A stretch of 46,885 nt of DNA, taken from positions 1 to 46,885 of the forward strand of contig CALMVQ010000214.1 in the NCBI GenBank assembly GCA_937873135.1. Reading direction: 5' to 3'. Source of the DNA: an uncultured Scytonema sp. (lineage in GTDB: Bacteria > Cyanobacteriota > Cyanobacteriia > Cyanobacteriales > Nostocaceae). The translations under genes were made by a program, and so were the position numbers. The notes beneath the pieces are model-generated. The model saw only the letters and a list, made by a program, of their open reading frames with translations, did no database searches and was not told where the DNA came from. Positions 26,805 through 35,288 of this stretch are shown piece after piece. The first letter of the stretch is position 1. Each line of letters starts with the position of its first letter.

Positions 26805-26932
26805 GTGGCGGATAGTGAGAGTGGGTAGAACGCCGAAAACATCCTTGTTCATCCCTTGCCTGTAAAGGCCGAAGAATTAGGGTTATCGGCTTCCAAGCCG
26901 TATGTCGCAGGTTCGAGTCCTGCTCCGCCACC
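26805..26932 (+). ncRNA. yrlA: YrlA-like Y RNA 3 (divergent, no CCA)
   Basis: 128 nt. Acceptor GTGGCGGA (26805-26812) pairs perfectly with TCCGCCAC (26924-26931). T-arm GCAGG-TTCGAGT-CCTGC (26907-26923). The D-arm is degraded (GTGA...GAAC can form only two pairs), and no CCA follows (CTTCC). The insert keeps GCCT-GTAA-AGGC (26858-26869), CGAAGAATTAGGGTTATCG and a strong CGGCTTCCAAGCCG hairpin. Compared with RNA 1 the tetraloop stem co-varies (GCCC/GGGC against GCCT/AGGC), supporting a selected structure. It ends 36 nt before rsr and may be decaying or specialised. Confidence 0.75.
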
Positions 26933-26940
26933 TTCCATTT

Positions 26941-26954
26941 TTGCCTGTAAAGGC
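26941..26954 (+). promoter_or_regulatory. rsr leader hairpin identical to a Y RNA 3 element
   Basis: TTGCCTGTAAAGGC is an exact copy of 26856-26869 in Y RNA 3. It folds as GCCT-GTAA-AGGC just before the rsr ribosome binding site (GGGAG, 26956-26960) and start (26969). A protein that recognises this hairpin in the RNA could bind the mRNA leader and adjust translation; that is inference. Confidence 0.5.
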
Positions 26955-26968
26955 TGGGAGATAATACA

Positions 26969-28573
26969 ATGAACTACAAGTTCTTTACACAAAAAAAGAC
27001 AGGGACACCACAGACTCAGCCTATCCCCGGACGGGAAGCAGAAATGATCCAGGGACGTTCTGGCGGTTGGATGTTTGATGCTGGGAGAAGGCAAATGCTG
27101 CGACGCTGTTTGCTGATTGGCACGGCACAAAGCACTTACTATGCAGGAAAGCAGGAGTTAACTGAGGATTTTGTCATGGTTGTCAGACAGGCGATCGCCG
27201 AAAATCCCCAGTTTGTGGTCGATGAAATCCTGTATGCCAGCGATGGACGTGCCATTAATAACAGTGCGCCGATCCTGGCGTTAGTCTTGCTGTCGATGGG
27301 TGAAGCACCAGAAGCCAAAAAGGCATTTGCGGAAATCTTCCCCAAAGTCATCCGCACGGGTAGCCATTTTTACGAGTGGTTGAGCTACACCAAGTCCATG
27401 CGCGGATTTGGTAAGGTTGTGCGCGAAGCAGGGAAAAACTGGTTTTTACGAGAAGATGTTAAGGGTTTGGCTTACCAGTTGTTGAAGTACCAGCAACGCC
27501 ATAACTTTTCCAGTCGCGACGCCTTGCGTTTGTTCCATATCAAACCACCAACAGTAGAACACCAACAATTGTTTGAGTGGGTTGTTAAAGGATGGGAAGT
27601 CTTACCATCAGAAATCCCTTCTACGGCCTTGGTACAGATTTGGTGGTATGAGTGGCTGAAGCGCAATCCAGATCGGACACATGAAGCCATTCTCCAAGGA
27701 CGCCTAACTCACGAAATGGCAGCACCTATAGGCAAGATGGACAAATCCGCTTGGCAGTTGCTGTTCCAAGAAATGCCAATTGGTGCATTGCTCAGGAACT
27801 TAGGTTCGCTGACTGAACTGGGTGTTTTGCGAACTGATGAAAGCGGCAATTTACTGCGGGTGGAAGCAGTTCTTAACAACAAAGAACATCTGCGTAAAGG
27901 TCGCATCCACCCTATTGATGTCTTAAAAGCCCTTAAGACTTATCAATCAGGTGGGAGTTTGGGACGCAGTAAGAAAACTTGGAATCCAGTTAACAGAATT
28001 GTAGACATCTTAGAAAAGGCGGTTGAATTGTCTTTTGATGTCGTCCAACCCACAGGCAAAGTCTTCATGCACGCCGTAGATGTTTCTGGTTCTATGGGTG
28101 GCTTAGTTGCGGATATGGGACTAAGTTGTTGTGAAATTGCCACAACAATGGCACTGGTGACAGCAAAAGCAGAGAAGAACTACATGATTCGCGGCTTTAG
28201 TACTGAATTCCGCGACTTGGGAATCACAGCCAAAGATAGTTTTAATTCAGCGGTTCGCAAAGCTAGCAATCAAAACTTCGGCGGAACAGATGCGTCTGTG
28301 ACTTATGACTGGATGATAAAAAACAAGTTCAAAGCAGATGTCGTCTGCTGCTGGACTGATAGCGAGAGCTACGCCAGTAGCTATCAACATCCCTCTCAAG
28401 CGCTTGCCAAGTATCGGCAAAAAGTAAATCCAGAAGTCAAGGTGGTATACGTTACCCTTGCACCGTACCAAATAACACTGGTAGATCCAGAAGATCCTCT
28501 GTCATACGATATTGGAGGCTTTGATCCTGGAGTACCGCAAATGATACAGATGATTGCAAGTGGAGACGTTTGA
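26969..28573 (+). CDS. rsr: Ro60 homologue (TROVE + vWA domains)
   Basis: 534 residues, full length for a bacterial Ro sixty related protein. The N-terminal TROVE part (about 1-350) is an alpha-helical HEAT-like ring: MFDAGRRQMLRRCLLIGTAQSTYYAG, LTEDFVMVVRQAI, TGSHFYEWLSYTKSMRGFGK, LFHIKPPT, MPIGALLRNLGSLTELGVL. The C-terminal vWA domain has an intact MIDAS: D371-V-S-G-S (D371, S373, S375) and D464 in CCWTDSES. Ro60 binds misfolded RNAs in its ring and Y RNAs on its outer face; in Deinococcus it works with PNPase on structured RNA under stress. It follows three tRNA-like Y RNAs here. GGGAG precedes the start. No rtcB or rtcA lies next to it. Confidence 0.95.
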   Translation: MNYKFFTQKKTGTPQTQPIPGREAEMIQGRSGGWMFDAGRRQMLRRCLLIGTAQSTYYAGKQELTEDFVMVVRQAIAENPQFVVDEILYASDGRAINNSAPILALVLLSMGEAPEAKKAFAEIFPKVIRTGSHFYEWLSYTKSMRGFGKVVREAGKNWFLREDVKGLAYQLLKYQQRHNFSSRDALRLFHIKPPTVEHQQLFEWVVKGWEVLPSEIPSTALVQIWWYEWLKRNPDRTHEAILQGRLTHEMAAPIGKMDKSAWQLLFQEMPIGALLRNLGSLTELGVLRTDESGNLLRVEAVLNNKEHLRKGRIHPIDVLKALKTYQSGGSLGRSKKTWNPVNRIVDILEKAVELSFDVVQPTGKVFMHAVDVSGSMGGLVADMGLSCCEIATTMALVTAKAEKNYMIRGFSTEFRDLGITAKDSFNSAVRKASNQNFGGTDASVTYDWMIKNKFKADVVCCWTDSESYASSYQHPSQALAKYRQKVNPEVKVVYVTLAPYQITLVDPEDPLSYDIGGFDPGVPQMIQMIASGDV

Positions 28574-29773
28574 TGTGCGGATTGCTGCCTCCATAACATA
28601 CTGCTCTGTTGAGCCAACACTGCGAACTAAAGTTACGCGGATTCAGGCGCTTAAGTGGATGGTGTGTTGATTGGAATATCCACGACGAAGTCCTCTCTAG
28701 TAGTAGCAATAAAGACAGAACGATCAATGAAAAAGGTATAAATAAGAACGTTTCCTTCTATTTAGACGTTATAGAAATATAACAACCTTTAACAACTCTT
28801 CCACTTGTATTTGTAATCACTCTCGCTTCTGATTACTCAAATTTCAATCAATAAATTAAGTACAGTGCGCTCGCAGTAAATACAGCTGACATTCTGAAAT
28901 GTTGTTCTCCAAGGCAACAAAGAATACTGTTAGAAAACAAAATCTCGGTCAGTACGGGAATACTGACCGAGATTTTTGCCAACAAAAATATAGCTGCCTG
29001 TTTGCTTGATGAAGCTAGTGATCGCATTCAGAATCTTTGATTTCCAGCTGCCTAACGCTCCCGATCAACAAGCAAATTCATGCTTGATGAAACTAAAACC
29101 TCCACCGTCTAACCCTTTTGCTTAAAAGAGACGGGCAAATTCTATGTTTTGACAGTGTTTGATTCCTGTTTCTGTCTCTACTCGTGAGAAATCCGGGTGA
29201 ATTAGTTAATTTATTTTCTTTTTATGTAAAGTATAACTAAAGATTTAGTTAAGTATGATACATTCCTATTGTCAAAAGACACCTGATGCACGATCATAAA
29301 TCCTACTGCTGTTTAAACCGATACAAAGTGCATCTTAGAGCCTACAGATCTTTATAGCGCTCAAGATCTGAAAGAAGCATCTTAATATTTATCTTTATCA
29401 GGGATGGTTGGAGACTCTAGTCTAATCGTGTGAATGTATCTTGCCCAGCTGTAGCTACTAAACTGGTACGAGCAGGAGACTAGTCCTTCGGTGTATGAGG
29501 CGATCATGTTGCAAGTGGCAGATCGCCCATCCATACAGACTCAGTAGAAAAGTCAGACGTTGGGGCTCGTCGTCAATCGAGTTGAAGATATTGAACAAAG
29601 TGAGTGGCAAGCCATTCAAAGCCCTTCAAACTTGACGCTAAATCCTCATTAACACAAATTTTGCACGGATATTGGTGGAAATCGAACGATGTGATGTTAG
29701 CAGTTTTGGACGGTTCTGCCATTTTGCAAGCCATGCCCCGGTAATAAGTAACCAGGTATACATATATATTTTT
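28574..29773. other. 1.2-kb gap between rsr and the MCP gene
   Basis: No coding region recognised on either strand; frames are short and out of keeping with neighbours. It contains one strong hairpin (28939-28976) and AT-rich sequence around 29210-29270. A small RNA ending at that hairpin is possible, but I cannot outline it. Confidence 0.45.
28939..28976. terminator. Strong palindromic terminator-like hairpin
   Basis: AAATCTCGGTCAGTA and its exact reverse complement TACTGACCGAGATTT flank a CGGGAA loop (28955-28960), a stem of 15-16 bp. It is followed by TTTTTG on the plus strand and preceded by AAAACAAAA, so it could end transcription in both directions. It lies 366 bp past the rsr stop. 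Confidence 0.75.
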
Positions 29774-32710
29774 ATGGTTCAAAAGCCATTCAAGTCTCAT
29801 TCTAGTGAACACCAACCCTCCAAGTTTGCTCTTGAGCAGAGTACTGATTCGAGCGATGCAACTTGCGTAGATGCTCTAGCGCCTCATCTGACACAGCCTC
29901 TACAATCCCGTCTCACTTCTAATCGGCTCCTGTTGGACGGAACCAAGCCGATAGCCGAGAACTTACAAACGCCTCTCAAAGGTAAGATGGTTCGCTGGTG
30001 GAAAAGCGTTAATGTGAGAGCAAAAGTCACCTCTGTTGCAGTCGTGATGAGTACAATTCCAGTGTTGGCGATTGGGATAACTGCCTATTGCTTTGCCGAT
30101 CGCTCGATTACCAAGCAAGTGGAAGCTTTTGGCAAAGCGAGGGTGGTTGACTTACAACAGACAGCGAACCTGTTTATGCGTCAATGCTTGAGTAACATCC
30201 AGATGATGGCGAGCCTAGATGTGTTTACCAAACGTGAGTTGCGATCGCACACAACAGAGCGAGATAAGGTGGCAGTTCTGACGCGCCTAATGAATATCTA
30301 TGGCATCTATGATAGCATTGCGATTTTTGATTTACAGGGGAATGTCGTCGCTCAAACTACAGGAGCCGCGCTTGGCAACCAGCTCGACCAAAATTATATT
30401 CAAGCCGCTTTAAAAAATAACGAAACGACGAGTATCAGCCAGCCAGAGCTTTCGGAAAGCTCAAAGGTTTTTTGTCTTTATTCCGCTTCCGTTATCAAAG
30501 ATAAAGAAACAGATCGACCCATCGGTTTCATCCGTGCACGTGTTCCTATAGAATTTCTGGATGAGGTACTCCGAAATTATGGGACTCAAGGGACACAGTA
30601 TTACCTGATGAATGCTGATAACGAGGTTTTTCTGGGTCCTAAAGGCTCTACTGAAGCTACAACAGAGATCATATTTGAGCCTTCAAATACAGGAGCAACG
30701 GATAGCCCAAAGGAATACAAGAAAATTGTTACTGAAGAGATTTATCCTTTCTTTAAGCGTCTTAAGACAGTTCATGAGGTCAGCACTGCTATCTCCTACA
30801 ATTCAATAACTAAGACCGAGCAACTGCTCATCTATAGTCCTCCTGTGCCGCTTCGAGGGTTGCCAAATCTAGATTGGCGGGCGATTGTTTCTGTCGATAC
30901 AGATATTGCTTTCGCTACGCAACGACAATACCTGCTCATCCTCTCAGTTGGAACTGGTATCACCGCTTTATTGGTAGCTGTGATCGCCGCAGTTCTTGCG
31001 AACCGAGCAACTCGCCCAATTCTAGCTGCGGTAAGGGCGGTCGAAAAAATTGGTCAAGGAGCGTTGGGAACTCGCCTATCCTTTCAGGGAAGAGATGAAA
31101 TTGCTTCATTGGGAAGCAACATCAACCAGATGGCAGAACAGTTGCAGGAATTTTTAGAGGCACAAGCGTTTGAAGCAGAACAAGAGCGGTTGCTGACGAC
31201 AGCAAAAGGGGCTGGGGCAATACGGACACAGGATCTTCAAGATATTTTCGGTTGGACTCTTGAAGGAACCCGGAATCTCCTGCAACTTGATCGGCTTGTG
31301 ATTTATCGCTTTAATGCAGAATCGAGTGGAGGCGTTATCTCAGAATCGGTTGCGGCAGGCTTGCCAAGTACCCTTGAACTTGATGTCAATGATTCCTGCA
31401 TTCCTCAAGTAGTTCGTGATGCCTACCAACAAGGTCGAGTTTTAGTCGAAGATGACATTTTCCTGGCAGGGTTTCATCACGAACATCTCAAGTTGCTTGA
31501 ACAATTACAAGTCAAAGCAAGTTTGATCGTTCCTATTCTCAGTGGTGGTGAAATTTTCGGGTTGTTGATCGCTCACAGCTGCTCTAGTCCGCGCGATTGG
31601 CACAAGTCTGAGATCGATTTCCTCAAGCGCTTAGCTCATGAGCTTGGGCTTTCGATCAATCGAGTAGAATTGCTAGAGCGAACGCTCCGTTTAGCAGAAG
31701 AGCAGCGTCAACTCAAAGAACGGCTGCAAAAACGGGCATTACAACTGCTTGCAGAAGTAGACCCCATCAGTCAAGGAGATTTGACGATCTGGGCGAAGGT
31801 GACGGATGATGAAATTGGCACGCTTGCGGATGTCTACAATACTACTGTAGCTAGCTTACGGAAAATTGTGCTTCAGGTGCAGAAAGCAACCGAGAAAGTT
31901 GTTGTGACAACCAACACAAATGATGTTTCAGTGCAATCTTTATCAACAGAGGCATTAGTGCAAGCAGAGGAAGTCAGCACTGCCTTAACACTGGTGACAG
32001 CAATAGCGAACACGGCAAGAGAAGTTGCTGCCAATGCGGCACGCGCCGAAGAAGCTGTGAAAGAAGCAGATCGAACTGTGGCAGAAGGAGATGCTGTCAT
32101 GAACCAAACAGTGGATGGAATGCATGCAATCCGGTTAACTGTTGCGGAGACAGCTAAGAAGGTGAAATATCTTGGAGAGTCTTCACAAAAAATTTCTAAA
32201 GCCGTTGATCTAATTGATGCTTTTGCTACTCGAACCAACACTCTGGCAATCAATGCTTCGGTGGAGGCATCGCGAGCTGGATCGCAAGGAAGAGGTTTTT
32301 CAATCATTGCCGATCAAGTGCGCACCCTAGCACGACAATCCGCAGAAGCGACAGAAGAAATCAGACACTTGGTGTTCAGCATTCAAGCACAAACCAGGGA
32401 GGTAGTTGCAGCGATAGAATCAGGAACAGAGCAGGTTGTGACGGGAACGAATTTAATAGATGTCACTCGCCGAAGCTTGAATAAAATCACAGCAGTCAGT
32501 TCTGAAATTAGCCAACGAGTGACTACGATTTCTCAGGCAACGATTTCTCAATCCCAAACGTCCGAGATCGTCACCCAAACTATGCACAATGTTGCCTTGA
32601 TCGCCAATCAAACCTCAGCAGAAGCAAATCACCTCACCGAGTCGTTTGAGCAATTGCGCCAAGTGGCTCAATTATTGCAGGAAAGTGTCGGGCAATTCAA
32701 AGTTCGGTAG
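29774..32710 (+). CDS. Methyl-accepting chemotaxis protein with CACHE-like sensor and GAF
   Basis: 978 residues from ATG 29774; a TTG 34 codons upstream is the alternative, and there is no clear ribosome binding site. Order: cytoplasmic tail, TM1 about 85-108, extracytoplasmic double-CACHE-like sensor about 110-385, TM2 about 387-410, HAMP, GAF about 490-636, second HAMP-like linker, then the MCP signalling hairpin about 700-978 (tip around 822: NTLAINASVEASRAGSQGRG). The GAF resembles the PixJ bilin GAF (KLLEQLQVKASLIVPI, GLLIAHSCSSPRDW), but the bilin Cys position reads HHEH near 567, so no chromophore attachment is expected. A DSCIP at the DXCF position remains. A cheA remnant lies downstream. 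Confidence 0.92.
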   Translation: MVQKPFKSHSSEHQPSKFALEQSTDSSDATCVDALAPHLTQPLQSRLTSNRLLLDGTKPIAENLQTPLKGKMVRWWKSVNVRAKVTSVAVVMSTIPVLAIGITAYCFADRSITKQVEAFGKARVVDLQQTANLFMRQCLSNIQMMASLDVFTKRELRSHTTERDKVAVLTRLMNIYGIYDSIAIFDLQGNVVAQTTGAALGNQLDQNYIQAALKNNETTSISQPELSESSKVFCLYSASVIKDKETDRPIGFIRARVPIEFLDEVLRNYGTQGTQYYLMNADNEVFLGPKGSTEATTEIIFEPSNTGATDSPKEYKKIVTEEIYPFFKRLKTVHEVSTAISYNSITKTEQLLIYSPPVPLRGLPNLDWRAIVSVDTDIAFATQRQYLLILSVGTGITALLVAVIAAVLANRATRPILAAVRAVEKIGQGALGTRLSFQGRDEIASLGSNINQMAEQLQEFLEAQAFEAEQERLLTTAKGAGAIRTQDLQDIFGWTLEGTRNLLQLDRLVIYRFNAESSGGVISESVAAGLPSTLELDVNDSCIPQVVRDAYQQGRVLVEDDIFLAGFHHEHLKLLEQLQVKASLIVPILSGGEIFGLLIAHSCSSPRDWHKSEIDFLKRLAHELGLSINRVELLERTLRLAEEQRQLKERLQKRALQLLAEVDPISQGDLTIWAKVTDDEIGTLADVYNTTVASLRKIVLQVQKATEKVVVTTNTNDVSVQSLSTEALVQAEEVSTALTLVTAIANTAREVAANAARAEEAVKEADRTVAEGDAVMNQTVDGMHAIRLTVAETAKKVKYLGESSQKISKAVDLIDAFATRTNTLAINASVEASRAGSQGRGFSIIADQVRTLARQSAEATEEIRHLVFSIQAQTREVVAAIESGTEQVVTGTNLIDVTRRSLNKITAVSSEISQRVTTISQATISQSQTSEIVTQTMHNVALIANQTSAEANHLTESFEQLRQVAQLLQESVGQFKVR

Positions 32711-32734
32711 AGCAAACAGTATCTTTGATGAACT

Positions 32735-32815
32735 ATGGCAATCCCCACTAATCTCCGCGACTACGCCTACCAATTTTTCATTGAAGAGGTGTACTTTACA
32801 CATTACGAGAATTAA
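32735..32815 (+). pseudogene. Remnant of the 5' end of a CheA-type hybrid kinase
   Basis: 26 codons read MAIPTNLRDYAYQFFIEEVY. DYAYQFFIEE is the typical start of the Hpt domain of cyanobacterial CheA hybrid kinases, which usually sit just after an MCP gene as here. The frame then diverges and stops at TAA (32813). About 1000 residues are missing. The next gene starts 35 nt later, so a large deletion joined the two. Confidence 0.65.
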
Positions 32816-32850
32816 TGAATCGCTCAGAGGATGAAGAATAATTTAAAATC

Positions 32851-33039
32851 ATGCCCCGTGCTGAATTGCGTCAATATATTCTCGACCATAGAGAAGATGA
32901 TGAAGCTTTTCAAACTTATTTAGATAGATTCACCTCTAAGGACGCTGTAATTTTTCCGGCCCCACAATCAATAGAGGATTTAGAAAACTTCCCAGAATTA
33001 CATCAGCAGAACTTAGAAAGGCTACGAAAGCAAGCTTAA
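32851..33039 (+). CDS. Small DUF6887-like protein
   Basis: 62 residues: PRAELRQYILDHREDDEAFQTYLDRF, then a short acidic tail with DLENFPEL. This is a common small cyanobacterial family with a conserved (R/K)AELR.Y(I/V)L.HR.D.EAF signature; function unknown, sometimes discussed as part of toxin-antitoxin-like pairs. An in-frame TAA lies four codons upstream, and the usual dozen N-terminal residues before KMPRAEL are lost, so the N-terminus may be trimmed by the same deletion that removed cheA. No partner gene is adjacent. Confidence 0.75.
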   Translation: MPRAELRQYILDHREDDEAFQTYLDRFTSKDAVIFPAPQSIEDLENFPELHQQNLERLRKQA

Positions 33040-33138
33040 CCAACCGCGTCCATAGCTGCCCGCGTCCCTCATGTCCCATTGAGTGTGGGGTAATTATCGT
33101 AAGTAGATATTCCTAAGTAATAACATGTGATGGCTCAA

Positions 33139-33861
33139 CTACAATCCGCCATACCACTCATAACCTTGGTCTTCCCAGTAGCCTTTGGAAGGTGTCAGGC
33201 GATTAACCAGTGTAATACGAGTTACCCATTTACTCTGTTTGTAACCAAGTTTAATGGGAGAAGCCAGACGTAGAGGTGCTCCGTTATCATCTGACAGAGG
33301 TTGACCATTTTTCTGATAAGCCATCAAAGTCTGAGGATGGAGAGATGAAGGCATATCCCAGCTTTCGTAATAACCGTCAGCAGATTTGAAGTAAACAAAG
33401 CGAGCATTCTTTTTAGGAAGAGCCAAAGATATTAAATCTCGCAATCGTACACCTCCCCATTGAACGATCGCTGACCAACCTTCGACACAAACATGACGAA
33501 TGACCATTGAAGTTAGAGGCATTTTCTGAATATCCGTTATGCTTAATTGCATTGGATGGTTTACTTCACCATCAATAGTTAGCCGATATGTTTTTGGGTC
33601 AATATCAGGAACAGAGTTAAACGTATTGACCAGAAGAGCTTTAGGCTCAATCGCACTGACAGGAAATTCTGGGACAGGCTTTTGAGGATTCAGTATTAAA
33701 GCTTCTATACTTTGGTTGAGAGGCTCAAAAGTTTTCTGTGCAACATCATCAAACAAACGAGATCCACAACCGGACATCAGCAAACTGGTAGCAGAAAGTC
33801 CCGATAGTTGAAGTAGTTGACGGCGAGTTAATAGTTTTCGAGGACGAAGAATTGGATCCAT
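33139..33861 (-). CDS. Molybdopterin-dependent oxidoreductase, sulfite-oxidase-like
   Basis: 240 residues. The N-terminus RKLLTRRQLLQLSGLSATSLL with LMSGC combines a twin-arginine motif and a possible lipobox, so it is exported folded with its cofactor. The Mo-bis/mono-pterin domain shows YRLTIDGEVNHP, VCVEGWSAIVQWGGVRLRDLI (the Cys of VCVEGWS is the expected Mo ligand), YYESWDMPSSLHPQTLMAY and GAPLRLASPIKLGYKQSKWVTRITLV. It is smaller than sulfite oxidases and similar in build to MsrP/YedY. It is the last gene of a four-gene redox operon and 9 bp after its cytochrome partner. Substrate unknown. Confidence 0.9.
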   Translation of the reverse strand: MDPILRPRKLLTRRQLLQLSGLSATSLLMSGCGSRLFDDVAQKTFEPLNQSIEALILNPQKPVPEFPVSAIEPKALLVNTFNSVPDIDPKTYRLTIDGEVNHPMQLSITDIQKMPLTSMVIRHVCVEGWSAIVQWGGVRLRDLISLALPKKNARFVYFKSADGYYESWDMPSSLHPQTLMAYQKNGQPLSDDNGAPLRLASPIKLGYKQSKWVTRITLVNRLTPSKGYWEDQGYEWYGGL

Positions 33862-33870
33862 AAAGCACCT

Positions 33871-34473
33871 TTACCAAAATATGGAATTAATTAACCGATA
33901 ACCTCCTACTTTGAGTCCTAACAAAAAGTGGACGATCACAAACACAACCACGATTGGAATGGTTGCAAAATGAACCACTCGTAGTGCTTGCCAACTTCCA
34001 AGTAGGTCAACTATCCAATGGAACTGAGCCGGTTTATACATTCCCAACCCACTGATGATCGCCAGCAATAGAATTGGAACGATCGCAGTGTAAACGACTC
34101 GATGCCAAGCATAGATTTTGCGTTTTGGGTTTTGACCCCCTTGCAGTGCTTTCAAGTCACTAACACCCACAAACCGACGCTTCCAACGTTTCTCGATCAA
34201 AATGTATAATCCGTACCATAGTAAATTCAGTGCGAACAGCCACATAGCAGCAAAATGCCAGTGTCTACCCCCACCTAGCCACCCTCCCAGCAAAAACAGG
34301 GACGGAAACTGCCAACCCCCACGTCCACCGAAAACTGGATTAGCATTGTATATCTGTAGCCCACTGGTGATCATTAATAGCAAGCTAATGATGTTAACCC
34401 AGTGAAATATCTTGGCTAAAAGAGCCTGATTTGGTTGCGGTCGTGACTTTTTGGAAGGAGTAGACGCCTTCAT
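33871..34473 (-). CDS. Cytochrome b561-type membrane subunit
   Basis: 200 residues with four or five hydrophobic helices. AKIFHWVNIISLLLMITSGLQIY holds a first haem-ligand His in the usual helix-1 position. HFAAMWLFALNLLWYGLYILI, WHRVVYTAIVPILLLAIISGLGMY and LRVVHFATIPIVVVFVIVHFLLG provide further His. This is the prokaryotic di-haem cytochrome b561 / thiosulfate-reductase-like family, which brings electrons from quinols to a periplasmic partner. The adjoining Mo-oxidoreductase is the obvious partner. ATG 34473 has no strong ribosome binding site but is the only sensible start. Confidence 0.9.
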   Translation of the reverse strand: MKASTPSKKSRPQPNQALLAKIFHWVNIISLLLMITSGLQIYNANPVFGGRGGWQFPSLFLLGGWLGGGRHWHFAAMWLFALNLLWYGLYILIEKRWKRRFVGVSDLKALQGGQNPKRKIYAWHRVVYTAIVPILLLAIISGLGMYKPAQFHWIVDLLGSWQALRVVHFATIPIVVVFVIVHFLLGLKVGGYRLINSIFW

Positions 34474-34591
34474 AAAATTTGCCTTTCTATTATTTGAGGT
34501 TTCTAAAAATGTATTTTGATATCCAGCTGCATTATATAAAGTATGTGGTCAGGTAACTGTTGATAAGTGCTAAACGCTACATCTAGTCACA

Positions 34592-35284
34592 TCATAGTGG
34601 TAAACGGGGAAAAAGTGGTGCTAGCCAGAGTTGTACTTGGACATCCCAACCCAAGAGAATTGCGATCGCCGTTGCCGCTATCATGACACCCCCCACTCTT
34701 TGCAGAATCATGCTGTGAGACCGCAACTTTAGTAACTGTTTACCTAAACGGCGACCCCCATAGGCAAGTGCGAGCAAAGGTAATGCTGCCCCTACACCAT
34801 AAATAACAAGTAAAGCGAAGGCACTTGCAACTTGATGTTTAGCTGCTGCTAACACAAGTATGCTTCCTAAAACAGGGCCCGCACAAGGTGTCCACAGCAA
34901 ACCCAACTGAGTTCCCAACCAAAACTCTCCTCTTAATCCGATACGCACGCGTTCTGTGCTTCTTTTACGTTTTGGTAAATAACTTAACAACCAGTAACTC
35001 CAAGACGGAAAAATCGCTAGAATTCCCATGAACAGTAGTAGGAAAATTGCGACAGTTCGCAAAGAGTTAGCTAATCCTGTAAACCAGCTTGCTGTTACTC
35101 CTAAAAGACTCCCTGCGACAGCAAATCCTCCCACCAAACCTGCGACCAAAGCAACGGGACCGTAACGATGAGACTGTAAGGAGCGACCTACTAACACAGG
35201 TAGGATAGGGAGAACACAGGGTGACAGCACGGTCAAAAATCCACCCAGTAGTGCCAGACCAGCCGATACAGTAGAAATAGCCAT
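34592..35284 (-). CDS. ccdA: CcdA-family thiol transporter
   Basis: 230 residues, six predicted helices. The family moves reducing equivalents from cytoplasmic thioredoxin across the membrane. The two redox Cys are in LSPCVLPILP (about residue 22) and LLWTPCAGPVLGS (about 133). Small, as in cyanobacterial and chloroplast CcdA. It starts 4 nt after the redoxin stop and so is translated with it. It would keep the redoxin reduced. Confidence 0.92.
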   Translation of the reverse strand: MAISTVSAGLALLGGFLTVLSPCVLPILPVLVGRSLQSHRYGPVALVAGLVGGFAVAGSLLGVTASWFTGLANSLRTVAIFLLLFMGILAIFPSWSYWLLSYLPKRKRSTERVRIGLRGEFWLGTQLGLLWTPCAGPVLGSILVLAAAKHQVASAFALLVIYGVGAALPLLALAYGGRRLGKQLLKLRSHSMILQRVGGVMIAATAIAILLGWDVQVQLWLAPLFPRLPL

Positions 35285-35288
35285 TTGC

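Noticed and set aside
26342-26932. Three ordinary tRNA genes (possibly with introns)
   Set aside because: No anticodon arm of normal form can be drawn in RNAs 1 and 2, the inserts share a Y-RNA-like motif instead of intron features, and a Ro60 gene follows.
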